From Paracidovorax avenae ATCC 19860 (lineage in GTDB: Bacteria; Pseudomonadota; Gammaproteobacteria; Burkholderiales; Burkholderiaceae_C), in NCBI RefSeq assembly GCF_000176855.2, contig NC_015138.1, positions 2,542,001-2,606,000 on the forward strand: a DNA stretch of 64,000 nucleotides, given 5' to 3'. Below the pieces are notes generated by a model, which was not told the origin of the DNA, did not search any database, and saw only the letters and a list, made by a program, of their open reading frames with translations. How positions within the stretch are numbered: position 1 is the stretch's first letter; each line of letters opens with the position of its first letter. The position numbers and the translations under genes are program-made. Below, piece after piece: positions 37,501 to 45,645 of this stretch.

Positions 37501-38493
37501 CCACTGGCGCTGGACATCCAGGGCCGGGTGCGGGACCTGGAGCTGCCGCCGCTGTCGCCCTATGCCATCAAGTACGCGGGCCATGGCATCGAACGCGGCA
37601 AGCTGAGCATGGAGGTTCGCTACAAGGTCCAGCCCGACGGGCAGCTCACCGCCGGCAACCGCCTTGTGCTGCACCAGCTCACCTTCAGCGATCCCGTGGA
37701 GGGCGCTTCCGCCAGCCTGCCGGTGCGGCTGGCCGCGGCGCTGCTGGCGGACAGCAACGGGGTGATCGATCTGGACCTTCCCATCAGCGGATCGCTCAAC
37801 GATCCCCAGTTCAGCCTGGGGCCGGTGATCCTGCGGGCCGTGGGCAGCCTGGTCCTGAAGGCCGTGACCTCGCCGTTTTCGCTGCTGGCCAAGGCCTTCG
37901 CCGGCGGGACGGCAGAGCAGGGGGCCGTGGCTTTCGCGCCCGGCAGTGCGGTACTGGACGCCGCGGCTCTCCAGGGGCTGGACAAGGTGGCGCAATCGCT
38001 GCGCGACCGGCCGGCCCTGCAACTGACCGTGACCGGCCATGCCGTGGCGCAGGCCGAGGAAGACGGCTGGAAGCGCGAGCGCCTGCGCTCGCAGGTGCAG
38101 GCATGGCAGCAGCGGCGCCAGCCGGCGGCGCGCGCGGATGCGGACGTGCAGGGCGCACCGGCGGCCCCGGGGGGCACGGACGTCGCCCAGGCGCAGGCCT
38201 ATGCCGATGCCCTGCGGGAGCTCTACCGCCGCGCGGACATTCCCAAGCCCCGCAATCTTCTGGGCATGGCGCGGGACATTCCCGTCCCGGAGATGGAGGC
38301 GCTGCTGCTGGCCCAGATGAAGGTGCCCGAGGGCGCCCTGCGCGAACTGGCCCAGGCGCGCGCGGTGGCGGTGCGCGACGAACTGGCGCGGCGCGGCGTG
38401 CCGCTGGAGCGGCTGTTCGTGGCGGCTCCGCGCGTGGATGCGCGCCGGGAGGGCGCCGCGCCCCAGGCGGAGCTGGCGCTTTCCGCGCGCTGA
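34549..38493 (+). CDS. DUF748/AsmA-like inner-membrane-anchored protein
   Basis: A 1314-residue protein. The start at 34549 (MGAIESNGERAQDPAGG) was preferred because the frame upstream is non-coding and crosses a terminator. It has an N-terminal basic region, one membrane helix near residues 35-60 (VALLLLVWALAWLAVPP), then a very long periplasmic part with repeated AsmA/DUF748-type beta-strand units (for example VTVGKVDFRPWTLELTVHDI). Near the C-terminus lies an OmpA-like segment (FAPGSAVLDAAALQGLDKVAQSL, about residue 1125). AsmA/TamB-like proteins form bridges for lipid transfer between membranes; that function is inferred for this one. A Pro-Ala-Thr repeat sits near residue 885, and the C-terminus is Ala/Arg-rich. 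Confidence 0.85.
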   Translation: MGAIESNGERAQDPAGGRLHARRAAAAVAARRVAGGVALLLLVWALAWLAVPPLVRWGLERWGSSFAGRAVTVGKVDFRPWTLELTVHDIALAAAAPGAPAQAEIRRLYIDMEMQSLVRWAPVLDALEIDAPRLRVVRGQDGRYDIDDLLQLGAARPGGGEGGGGRFALYNLALRDGAVEFTDRTTDQTHRLTGLELGIPFLSNLPADRQVTVTPRLAFSLDGSTFDTGARSTPFSEDRNTQARLRIRGLDLSPLRAYWPAGVPLRPQAGTLEAELDIGFLQGPEPRLTVGGHARLSGVRLDGPPGSAPVAFQSLDVHAASVEPLRRSAHLASVEWSGPEIAVRRDAQGQWDWAAAAGAGGAQGAPRATPAASGAGPSSGAWQVAIDRVAVREGRLAWRDERAARPVAMAWDGVQAQAQSLSWPWKDGIPFRLQARMQPAAHGATSRSGASEAGEVPATLRVAGTAWPGRGQVAASLRGLPLSAVDGYAAGAFAPRAGAVIDADAGVAWNHDNGALVAKVARFVADGVTLACPAGGSCAAPSAEAGRTPAGPGTPPGAWVQAERLEIENAWIDVPARAVSVERAVARAPRLRAERDVQGRWMFDAWLRQGEADRAPPREARSAGGDAPWSVRLGEVAVESGAVALRDAVPASPVDLRWSAIALQARGVRWPQAAGGPAVPVQLSLSGQWEAGRREPGRLAYEGRLTMAPLAVQGRLQAQQLPLHLLEPYAAPWLNVRIVRAEAGFEGDVDYAATAAGAKASVRGNAALDEVRVRAPAPTPAPEAGAGTPPAQPRGEELLRWRNLALQGVQWEMSPGAPARVDVRETALRDFFARIVLQKNGRLNLQDLVRSPEASSRPEPVPGQADASGAAAARPAAADGTAADPATPATPATPATQAAAASRAGPVLRFGPVVLSAGAVRFTDYFIEPNYSADLGDLAGRIGAFSSEPPPRGGEPAMAELELSGKAQGSAPLEISGRINPLAKPLALDIQGRVRDLELPPLSPYAIKYAGHGIERGKLSMEVRYKVQPDGQLTAGNRLVLHQLTFSDPVEGASASLPVRLAAALLADSNGVIDLDLPISGSLNDPQFSLGPVILRAVGSLVLKAVTSPFSLLAKAFAGGTAEQGAVAFAPGSAVLDAAALQGLDKVAQSLRDRPALQLTVTGHAVAQAEEDGWKRERLRSQVQAWQQRRQPAARADADVQGAPAAPGGTDVAQAQAYADALRELYRRADIPKPRNLLGMARDIPVPEMEALLLAQMKVPEGALRELAQARAVAVRDELARRGVPLERLFVAAPRVDARREGAAPQAELALSAR
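37201..37236 (+). repeat. Nine-base tandem repeat coding for Pro-Ala-Thr
   Basis: Four consecutive 9-base units, one CCGGCAACC followed by three CCGGCGACC, lie inside the DUF748 gene and code for (Pro-Ala-Thr)4. Since the unit is a multiple of three, copy-number change alters linker length without a frameshift. Confidence 0.85.
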
Positions 38494-38706
38494 AGCGGCC
38501 TGCGGAGGGTGGTTGTACCCGGGAGGTGCGGCCCCATATGGCATGCTCGGGCCGTATTCCGGGCCTCCGTTTCCCAGGCGCTCCAGGCGTATCTCCGGAC
38601 CGGCGGACAAAACCGGGCCAAAATAGCGCCTTCGACGCTCGCCGGGCCGTGATCCCGGCGTACGGGCGCTGGTGCCTCCGGCACCTGGCCCCTCCTGACC
38701 AGAACC
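38494..38706. other. Intergenic region before the DUF349 gene
   Basis: This 213-bp gap has no convincing gene or terminator. It is GC-rich and holds short inverted repeats (for example GGTGCC-TCC-GGCACC near 38670-38684) that might terminate or modulate transcription. No strong sigma-70 promoter is evident. Confidence 0.4.
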
Positions 38707-41406
38707 ATGTTTCCTTTTTCTTCTCGCAACAAAATGTCTGACGCCCCTGAAGTGAACCCGGCCCCGGCCAAAGCCTCCGAGCCGCATCCGCTGGACGCGT
38801 TGACGGGCGGGGCCTTTTCCGCCGCCACGTCGGGCGAGCGTGCCTCGCGCATCCGCGACTGGCTGGCGACCCAGCCCACGCCCGAGCAGTTGCAGGAAGT
38901 GTTCAAGGAACTGAGCGGACGCGACAAGGGCGCGGCCCGTGCCGTGCGCGAGCGACTCGACGAGATCCGCCGCGCCAAGGGCCAGGAAGCCATCGCTGCC
39001 GAATGGGCCGAAAAGGCCACCGCGCTGCTTGACGCCTCCCGCTTCCACATCGCCGACGCGCTCGCCTGGCAGCGCGATGCGGCCAAGGCCGGTGCACCCC
39101 TGTCCCGCGAGCCCCTGGCATCGCTCAAGGCCCGCCTGGCCGAGCGCATGAAGGTCATCGAGGATCTGCAGCACCGCGTGCAGGTGCAGCGCGAGGCGGC
39201 CGTCCTGCTGGCCCAGCGCATCGACGTGCTCTCCACCAAGCCCTGGCGCGACGCGCAGGCGGCCCTGGAGGCGCTGCGCACCGATGTCGAGCGCTGGCAG
39301 CAGCAGGCCGACGAGCTGTCGGGCGATCCCGCATGGCCCAGCGTCGAGGCCCGCTTCCCGCCCCAGCTGGACGCCTCCCGCACGCAACTGCTCGTGGTGT
39401 GGAACGCGTTCCAGCCGGCCATCGCGCAGGCGGCGGCCGCTGCCGAGAACCCCGAGGCGCCGCTGCCCCCCGTGCCGGTCTGGGCGGAGGAGTTGCGCAT
39501 CGCGCGCGGCGGCGAGCCGCTGGCCGATGCGGCGGCTTCCGGCGCTGCGCCGGCGGCTCCCGCCCGTGCGGCGGCCAAGACCGATCCGGCGGTGCGCGAG
39601 AAAGCCGAGCAGGCCGTGCGCGCCGCGCTGGCCAAGCTGCAGGAAGAAACCGCCCAGGGCCATGGCAAGGCATCTGCCGGTGCCGCCACGGCCCTGCGCA
39701 CCGTGCTGAAGCAGCACGGCCGCCATATCGACACGGCCCTGGAGCATGACGTGCACACTGCGCTCGTTGCCGCGGGCGAGCTGCAGGGCTGGCAGCGCTG
39801 GAGCGCCGACCAGGTGCGCGAGGACCTCGTGGCCAAGGCGGAAGGACTGCTCAAGCGCCCCGAAGGCCAGGCGCTGGGTGGCCGCAAGATCCAGGAAAGC
39901 CTGCGCCAGCTGCGCGAGCAGTGGAAGCAGACCGACCAGGGCGGCCCGGCGAATCACGCCCTCTGGAAGAAATTCGACGAGGCCTGCAATGCCGCCCACA
40001 AGGTGGTGGAGGCCTGGCTGGAGAAGGTGCGTGCCGACGCGGCCGAGCACAAGGCGCAGCGCCTGGCGCTGATCCAGGAACTGCAGGCCTGGACGGCCGC
40101 GCAGGCAGCGGACGGCGCGCAGCCCGACTGGAAGCAGGTGAGCCGTGCGCTGCACCAGTTTTCCGATCGCTGGCGCGAAGGCGGCCACGTGAACGAAAAG
40201 GTCTATGCCGAACTGCAGCCGCAGTGGAAGCAGGTGCTGTCCGAAGCGGCCGCGCCGCTGGAGGCGGCCCAGAAGCAAAGCCTGGCGCGCCGCCATGCCA
40301 TGATCGACGAGGCCGTGGCGCTGGGCGCCGCACCGGCGCTGCGCATCGATGCCGTGAAGGCGCTGCAGCAGCGCTGGCAGGCCGAGGCCCAGTCCGTGCC
40401 ACTGGACCGCAAGCAGGAGCAGAAGCTCTGGGATGCGTTCCGCAAGCCCATCGACGAGGCCTTCAACCGCAAGACGGCCGATCGCCAGAAGGCCGCGGGC
40501 GAGATGAGCGCCCACGACCGGGCGGTTCTGGATGCGTCCAAGGCGGTGGAGGAGGCCAATGCCTCCGGCGATGCCCAGCTGATCCGCACGGCGCTGGCCG
40601 CGCTGGAAGCGGCCGTCCGGGGCCAGCAGCAGGCAGCGGCCGATTCCGCCGCCGCTGCACAGGCTGCCACCCCCGAAGCGGCCCAGGCCGAAGGCACGGA
40701 GGCGACTGGCGACGCCGGCGCTGCGCCCGCCGCGGCGCCGAAGCCCGCACGTCCCGTGGTGGCGGTGCGTGGCGATGACCGCCCGGGCGCCAAGCGCGAC
40801 GTTCCCGCTCCGGCAGGCCGCCCGGGCCGCCCCGGCGAGCGGGACCGCAGGGACGGCCGCCCTGGACGTGACGGTCGCGACGGCCGGGAGGGTGGTGACC
40901 GCGGTGGCCGCTTCGGCGACCGTGACCGTACGGCGCAGGCCCGCGGGCCTCGCCTGGGCGACGCCGCGTTCCGCGCCCAGCGCGAGGCGCAGGAGCATGC
41001 CCAGGCAGCGCTGCGCAGGCTGGCCGCCCAGGCGCACGGCGAAGCGCTGACCCAGCTGCTCGCAGCATGGGAGAAGCGCGACGCGTCGCAGCTGCCGTCC
41101 GCGCAGGAACTGGGATCGCAGGTGCCCGCCGGCGTGCGCAGCACCTGGGCGCAGGCAGTGTCGTCGGGGCCTGCAGGCGATGCGTCCGAGGCATTGCTGC
41201 GGCTGGAGATGGCGGCCGAGGTGCCCACGCCCGCGGAGCAGTTGCCCGCGCGCCGTGCCCTGCAACTGCAATTGCTGACGCGCCGCAACGATCCGCCGCC
41301 GGCGCAGACCTGGGCCCAGGACGCCGCGCGCGTGCTCGCCAGCTCGAGCGAGCCCGGCAATGCGCGGCGTTTCCAGCAGGCGCTGAAGGCACTGCTCAAG
41401 GGCTGA
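38707..41406 (+). CDS. DUF349 domain protein with arginine/glycine-rich tail
   Basis: An 899-residue cytoplasmic protein without signal peptide or membrane segments. It is almost entirely helical (long Ala/Glu/Gln/Arg coiled-coil stretches) and contains repeated DUF349-type units, recognisable by the recurring L..LW..F......F spacing and segments such as LREQWKQTDQGGPANHALWKKFDEACNAAH. A low-complexity region near residues 700-745 is rich in Arg-Gly-Asp (RPGRPGERDRRDGRPGRDGR onward), resembling RGG-type nucleic-acid or protein-interaction tails. The function of DUF349 proteins is unknown. The start at 38707 (MFPFSSRNKM) was kept; an ATG at 38734 is an alternative. Confidence 0.85.
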   Translation: MFPFSSRNKMSDAPEVNPAPAKASEPHPLDALTGGAFSAATSGERASRIRDWLATQPTPEQLQEVFKELSGRDKGAARAVRERLDEIRRAKGQEAIAAEWAEKATALLDASRFHIADALAWQRDAAKAGAPLSREPLASLKARLAERMKVIEDLQHRVQVQREAAVLLAQRIDVLSTKPWRDAQAALEALRTDVERWQQQADELSGDPAWPSVEARFPPQLDASRTQLLVVWNAFQPAIAQAAAAAENPEAPLPPVPVWAEELRIARGGEPLADAAASGAAPAAPARAAAKTDPAVREKAEQAVRAALAKLQEETAQGHGKASAGAATALRTVLKQHGRHIDTALEHDVHTALVAAGELQGWQRWSADQVREDLVAKAEGLLKRPEGQALGGRKIQESLRQLREQWKQTDQGGPANHALWKKFDEACNAAHKVVEAWLEKVRADAAEHKAQRLALIQELQAWTAAQAADGAQPDWKQVSRALHQFSDRWREGGHVNEKVYAELQPQWKQVLSEAAAPLEAAQKQSLARRHAMIDEAVALGAAPALRIDAVKALQQRWQAEAQSVPLDRKQEQKLWDAFRKPIDEAFNRKTADRQKAAGEMSAHDRAVLDASKAVEEANASGDAQLIRTALAALEAAVRGQQQAAADSAAAAQAATPEAAQAEGTEATGDAGAAPAAAPKPARPVVAVRGDDRPGAKRDVPAPAGRPGRPGERDRRDGRPGRDGRDGREGGDRGGRFGDRDRTAQARGPRLGDAAFRAQREAQEHAQAALRRLAAQAHGEALTQLLAAWEKRDASQLPSAQELGSQVPAGVRSTWAQAVSSGPAGDASEALLRLEMAAEVPTPAEQLPARRALQLQLLTRRNDPPPAQTWAQDAARVLASSSEPGNARRFQQALKALLKG

Positions 41407-41749
41407 TCGCCCCTCTGGCTGCCGGGGGCGGATCCGTCCGTGCCTCCGGCGTGCCCTGCGCCCGGTGCTCCGGGCGCATTCTGTCGGTCCTCATGCCCCG
41501 CATGGCATGCATCGCACGATGCATGCATCCAGTTCCTTGCCATGGGAGGCACGGCTGCACGCGCCTGCCAGCAGCCGGCGTGCCGCATATGTCACTGGAA
41601 TGGGGAAGGGATGTATGGGCAGTGCCGAGGGGCAACCCTGGTCACGCTGCAGCATGGCTGGCCCTGGATATGGCGACGACAGGGAAGGCTGGTGCCGGAC
41701 TGGTCGTGCGCTTTGCGGACATGCCGTCAGGCCGGTGCCTGCCGCAGGC
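41407..41749. other. Intergenic region after DUF349 with a palindrome and weak terminator
   Basis: No gene is supported in this 343-bp stretch. It holds GCGCCCG-loop-CGGGCGC at 41459-41478, followed by ATTCTGTC, a weak terminator for the DUF349 gene, and the perfect inverted repeat described separately at 41505-41526. The remainder (41527-41749) shows no motif that I can name. Confidence 0.5.
41505..41526. repeat. Perfect 10-bp inverted repeat
   Basis: GCATGCATCG and CGATGCATGC are separated by only two bases (CA). A 22-bp perfect palindrome in a gap without genes could be a protein-binding site or a structural remnant. It is not followed by a T tract, so it is not a terminator. Confidence 0.8.
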
Positions 41750-41786
41750 GGAAAAAGAAAAAGCCGCTGGGTTAGCAGCGGCTTTT
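41750..41786 (-). terminator. Intrinsic terminator for tRNA-Leu copy 1
   Basis: On the minus strand the stem AGCCGCTG/CAGCGGCT (8 bp, 6-base loop) is followed by TTTTTCTTTTT. It lies just downstream of the tRNA 3' end, which is at 41793. The plus-strand side also has a short TTTT, so weak bidirectional use is possible. Confidence 0.85.
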
Positions 41787-41792
41787 GAATTT

Positions 41793-41877
<85 letters not shown>

Positions 41878-41894
41878 ATCTCAGGAATCCTTGA

Positions 41895-41900
41895 ATTCTA
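41895..41900 (-). promoter_or_regulatory. -10 element of tRNA-Leu copy 1
   Basis: TAGAAT on the minus strand, 17 bases before the tRNA 5' end. A TTGCCC lies further upstream as a possible -35 but with a long spacer of 20 bases, so only the -10 is well supported. Confidence 0.55.
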
Positions 41901-42011
41901 GCGTCTTTTTTTGCCGCTCCGGGCAAGTTGACGATTTTTTTGAAAAAACTTTGAAGAGCCTGTCTCGATGACCACCGCGATTCGAAGCGGCGGCCCGGCG
42001 GCGCCTCCACC

Positions 42012-42042
42012 AACAAAAAAGCCGCTTCACAAGGAAGCGGCT
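42012..42042 (-). terminator. Intrinsic terminator for tRNA-Leu copy 2
   Basis: On the minus strand AGCCGCTTC pairs with GAAGCGGCT (9 bp, 5-base loop) and is followed by TTTTTTG. It lies 37 bases beyond the 3' end of tRNA copy 2, showing that the two tRNA genes are separate transcription units. Confidence 0.9.
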
Positions 42043-42078
42043 CGATTGCCGGAAAACCGGTCTGGTTCTCGTTAAACT

Positions 42079-42163
<85 letters not shown>

Positions 42164-42181
42164 ATTTCAGGAAAGACTCAG

Positions 42182-42189
42182 ATTGTATA
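42182..42189 (-). promoter_or_regulatory. -10 element of tRNA-Leu copy 2, overlapping the rnr start
   Basis: Minus-strand TATACAAT lies 18 bases before the tRNA 5' end, the same spacing as for copy 1. It overlaps the TTG proposed as the rnr start codon (42183-42185). A possible -35 TTGCGA lies 18 bases further upstream, inside the rnr coding region. Confidence 0.55.
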
Positions 42190-44498
42190 TCAAAAAAACG
42201 AAAGCCGTCGCAAACATCGCTCACTCCGATGACGAAATCGAAGGCAGCGTGCAGGGCCATCGCGACGGCCACGGATTCGTGCAGCGCGACGACGGCGAAG
42301 CCGACATCTACATCCCCGCCAACGAGATGCGGGCGGTGCTCCACAAGGACCGCGTGCGCGTGCGCATCGCGCGCCATGACCGGCGCGGCCGGCCCGAGGG
42401 GCGCATCGTCGAGATCATCGAGCGCCCCCATCACCCGATCATCGGTCGCCTGCTGCAGGAAAGCGGCGTGTGGCTGGTGGCGCCGGAAGACAAGCGCTAC
42501 GGCCAGGATGTGCTGATCCCCAAGGGCGCGACCGGCTCGGCCAAGACCGGGCAGGTCGTGGTGGTGGAGCTGACGGAACCTCCCGCGCTGTTCGGGCAGC
42601 CCGTGGGCCGGGTCACGGAAGTGCTGGGGGAGGTGGACGATCCCGGCATGGAGATCGAGATCGCCGTGCGCAAGTACGGGGTTCCGCACGAGTTCTCGCA
42701 GGAGGCGCTGGCGCAGGCCAGGGGCCTGCCTGACAAGGTGCGCGCGCAGGACAAGCGCCACCGCATCGACCTGACCGACGTGCCGCTGGTGACCATCGAC
42801 GGCGAGGATGCCCGCGACTTCGACGATGCCGTGTATTGCGAGCCGGCGCGCGTCGGCCGCGCCAAGGGCTGGCGGCTGCTGGTCGCGATCGCCGACGTGA
42901 GCCACTACGTGGAGACGGGCAGTCCCATCGACGTGGATGCCTACGACCGGGCCACCAGCGTCTATTTCCCGCGCCGCGTCATCCCGATGCTGCCCGAGAA
43001 GCTGTCCAACGGGCTGTGCTCGCTCAATCCGGAGGTGGAGCGCCTGTGCATGGTGTGCGACATGCTGGTCACCGCCAAGGGCGAGGTGCATGCCTACCAG
43101 TTCTATCCGGCCGTCATGTTCAGCCATGCGCGCTTCACCTATACGGAAGTGGCCGCGATCCTCGCGAACACGCGGGGGCCGGAGGCGACGAAGCGCCGGG
43201 CGCGCGTTCAGGACCTGCTGAACCTGCACGACGTGTACCGCGCGCTGCTGTCGTCGCGGCACGCGCGCGGGGCCGTGGATTTCGAGACCACCGAGACGCA
43301 GATCGTCTGCGACGACAACGGCCGCATCGAGAAGATCGTGCCGCGCACGCGCAACGATGCCCACCGCCTGATCGAGGAGGCCATGCTCGCGGCCAACGTG
43401 TGCAGCGCGGACTTCATCGCGCAGGGCGGGCAGCCGGGGCTCTACCGCGTGCACGAGGGGCCCACGCCGGAGAAGCAGGAGATCCTGCGCGGCTACCTGA
43501 AGGCGATGGGCGTGGGCATGACGATCGGAGACGATCCGAAGCCCGGAGACTTCCAGGCCATCGCGGAGGCCACGAAGGACCGCCCGGATGCGCAGCAGAT
43601 CCACACGATGCTGCTGCGGTCCATGCAGCAGGCCATCTACACGCCCGTGAACAGCGGCCATTTCGGGCTGGCGTACGAGGCCTACACGCATTTCACCAGC
43701 CCGATCCGGCGCTATCCGGACCTGCTGGTGCACCGGGTGATCAAGGCCATCCTGGGCCAGACCAAGTACCGGCTGCCGGCGCTGCCGGTGCCGGGGGAAG
43801 CCCACGCCAAGCTGGCCAAGCGCCTCGCCGCGCGCGTGCCGGCGCCGACGCAGCAGCCACGCAAGCCGCTGTCCGCCGCCGCGGTCCGCGAGGTGCAGGC
43901 CTGGGAGGCCGCCGGCCTGCACTGCAGTGCCAACGAGCGCCGCGCCGACGAGGCCAGCCGCGATGTCGAGGCGTGGCTGAAGTGCAAGTACATGCGCGAG
44001 CACCTGGGCGAGGAGTTCAGCGGCCTGGTCACGGCCGCCACCAGCTTCGGCATCTTCGTGACGCTGGACGCGATGTACGTCGAGGGACTGGTGCACATCA
44101 CGGAGCTGGGCGGCGAGTACTTCAAGTTCGACGAGGCGCGCCAGGAGCTGCGCGGCGAGCGCACGGGCATCCGCTATGCCATCGGCACGCGGGTGCGCGT
44201 ACAGGTGAGCCGCGTGGACCTGGATGGGCGCCGCATCGACTTCCGGCTGGTGCGCGAGGGCGAGGAATCGCCGGCGCCCGCGCGCAATTCCCGTGGCCGC
44301 GGAGGTCGCGAGCCGGCGGAGCCCATGCTCCCGCCGTCCGCGGATGGCGCGGGGGCGGAGCGCAGCCGCAGCAAGGCCCGCAAGGGCGATTCCAGGCCCG
44401 CCCGCTCGCAGGACGCCCAGCCGGCACCGCGCAAGGCGGCAGCCAAGGGCTCCGGGCGCCGCTCCGGAGCGGCCAAGCGGGGCAAGTCGCGCCGCTGA
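42183..44498 (+). CDS. rnr: Ribonuclease R, lacking the N-terminal winged-helix region
   Basis: A 3'-5' exoribonuclease of the RNB family, 771 residues from a proposed TTG start (AGGAAAG about 7-8 bases upstream). Cold-shock domain [15 protein letters not shown] begins about residue 22; the catalytic RNB domain has [12 protein letters not shown] and [12 protein letters not shown]; an S1 domain ([17 protein letters not shown]) and a Lys/Arg-rich tail follow. In E. coli RNase R the same cold-shock motif starts near residue 84, so about 60 residues including the usual helix-turn-helix are missing. No in-frame ATG exists before the cold-shock domain, and the upstream frame runs into tRNA-Leu copy 2 antisense. 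It degrades structured RNA. Either this is a natural short form or the true start is non-ATG. Confidence 0.85.
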   Translation: MYIKKTKAVANIAHSDDEIEGSVQGHRDGHGFVQRDDGEADIYIPANEMRAVLHKDRVRVRIARHDRRGRPEGRIVEIIERPHHPIIGRLLQESGVWLVAPEDKRYGQDVLIPKGATGSAKTGQVVVVELTEPPALFGQPVGRVTEVLGEVDDPGMEIEIAVRKYGVPHEFSQEALAQARGLPDKVRAQDKRHRIDLTDVPLVTIDGEDARDFDDAVYCEPARVGRAKGWRLLVAIADVSHYVETGSPIDVDAYDRATSVYFPRRVIPMLPEKLSNGLCSLNPEVERLCMVCDMLVTAKGEVHAYQFYPAVMFSHARFTYTEVAAILANTRGPEATKRRARVQDLLNLHDVYRALLSSRHARGAVDFETTETQIVCDDNGRIEKIVPRTRNDAHRLIEEAMLAANVCSADFIAQGGQPGLYRVHEGPTPEKQEILRGYLKAMGVGMTIGDDPKPGDFQAIAEATKDRPDAQQIHTMLLRSMQQAIYTPVNSGHFGLAYEAYTHFTSPIRRYPDLLVHRVIKAILGQTKYRLPALPVPGEAHAKLAKRLAARVPAPTQQPRKPLSAAAVREVQAWEAAGLHCSANERRADEASRDVEAWLKCKYMREHLGEEFSGLVTAATSFGIFVTLDAMYVEGLVHITELGGEYFKFDEARQELRGERTGIRYAIGTRVRVQVSRVDLDGRRIDFRLVREGEESPAPARNSRGRGGREPAEPMLPPSADGAGAERSRSKARKGDSRPARSQDAQPAPRKAAAKGSGRRSGAAKRGKSRR

Positions 44499-44578
44499 GC
44501 CCGGGCAGGGCGCCGGGATGCCTGGAGTCTCCCGGCCCCACCTTGGGGCGATGTGCATCCAGCAAGAGGACGAGGACG

Positions 44579-45343
44579 ATGAAGGTTTCGAACGGAACGC
44601 CGCGTATCGCGGTGGTGACGGGTGCCGGCTCGGGCATCGGCAAGGCGGCGGCGCTGGCCCTGCTGGGCGCCGGCTGGTCGGTGGTGCTGGCCGGGCGCCG
44701 CGAAGCGTTGCTGCAGGCCGTGGTGGAAGAGGGCGGTGCGCCCGATCGCGCGTTGGCGGTGCCGACGGACGTGGCGGATCCGCAGGCCGTGGAGCGGTTG
44801 TTCGCGCAGGCCGTGGAGCGGTTCGGCCGCGTGGACCTGCTGTTCAACAACGCCGGGGTGGGCGCGCCTGCCGTGCCGCTGGAGGAGCTGCCGATCGATG
44901 AATGGAAGCGCGTGGTGGACATCAACCTGAACGGGATGTTCTATTGCCTGCGCGAGGCATTCCGGGTGATGAAGTCGCAGAACCCGCGGGGCGGGCGGAT
45001 CATCAACAATGGCTCGATTTCGGCGCATGCCCCGAGGCCGAACTCCATTGCCTACACCGCTACCAAGCACGCGGTGATGGGGCTGACCAAGACCGCCTCT
45101 CTGGACGGGCGCAAGTACGACATCGCGGTGGGGCAGATCGATGTGGGCAATGCGGGCACGGAACTGGCGCAACGCATGACGCAGGGCGTGCCCCAGGCCA
45201 ATGGCCAGATCGCGGCCGAGCCGCTGATGGACGTGGACATCGTCGCGAAGTCGGTGCTCTACATGGCGGAGCTGCCGCTGGAGGCCAATGTGTTGTTCCA
45301 CACGGTGATGGCCACCAAGATGCCGTTCGTCGGCAGGGGATGA
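44579..45343 (+). CDS. Short-chain dehydrogenase/reductase
   Basis: A 254-residue classical SDR. The cofactor motif TGAGSGIG is at residues 15-22, NNAG follows near residue 93, and the catalytic YTATK with an upstream Ser is around residue 160. The Arg pair after the second strand (AGRREAL) suggests NADP(H). The substrate is unknown. A GAGGAC sequence lies before the ATG. It is convergent with the small gene that ends the glycogen operon. Confidence 0.9.
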   Translation: MKVSNGTPRIAVVTGAGSGIGKAAALALLGAGWSVVLAGRREALLQAVVEEGGAPDRALAVPTDVADPQAVERLFAQAVERFGRVDLLFNNAGVGAPAVPLEELPIDEWKRVVDINLNGMFYCLREAFRVMKSQNPRGGRIINNGSISAHAPRPNSIAYTATKHAVMGLTKTASLDGRKYDIAVGQIDVGNAGTELAQRMTQGVPQANGQIAAEPLMDVDIVAKSVLYMAELPLEANVLFHTVMATKMPFVGRG

Positions 45344-45376
45344 TGCCGCTCCCCCTGCGGAAGCGGTGTGGGGCGT

Positions 45377-45595
45377 TCAGCCCGCGCAGGCCGAGGTTTG
45401 CGACGGGGATCCCTGGGGCACAGGGCTGCCCATCAAGGCAGCATGTGCGGGCCGGATGCGGGGCTTTGCGTCGGCGTAAGCCGCCGGAAGGACGGACGAC
45501 GTGTCGGCAGGCTCGGCCGAAGCGGGTGCCACGGTGTCGCCGATGTCGTCACGCTCCTGATACGACGACAGGAAAGGCCAGGTTTTGCGGATCAT
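45377..45595 (-). CDS. Small hypothetical protein downstream of glgA
   Basis: A 72-residue protein starting MIRKTWPFLSSYQERDDIGD. AGGAGC lies 6 bases before the ATG, a good ribosome site. It has no signal peptide, membrane segment or known motif; the C-terminal half is Ala/Pro/Ser-rich and probably disordered. It begins 50 bases after glgA stops, on the same strand, so it is probably the last gene of the glycogen-trehalose operon. Low complexity lowers confidence in function, not in expression. Confidence 0.6.
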   Translation of the reverse strand: MIRKTWPFLSSYQERDDIGDTVAPASAEPADTSSVLPAAYADAKPRIRPAHAALMGSPVPQGSPSQTSACAG

Positions 45596-45645
45596 GTCGG
45601 GCTCCTAGAAAACGCGGGGAGCGCCGGTGGTCTGCCGGCGTAGCG

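Noticed and set aside
36988..41271. A 1427-residue open frame on the minus strand across the DUF748 and DUF349 genes
   Set aside because: It is antisense to two genes with clear family features, its composition (Gln/Arg/His/Gly-rich) is that of a shadow frame in high-GC DNA, and no family motif is seen.
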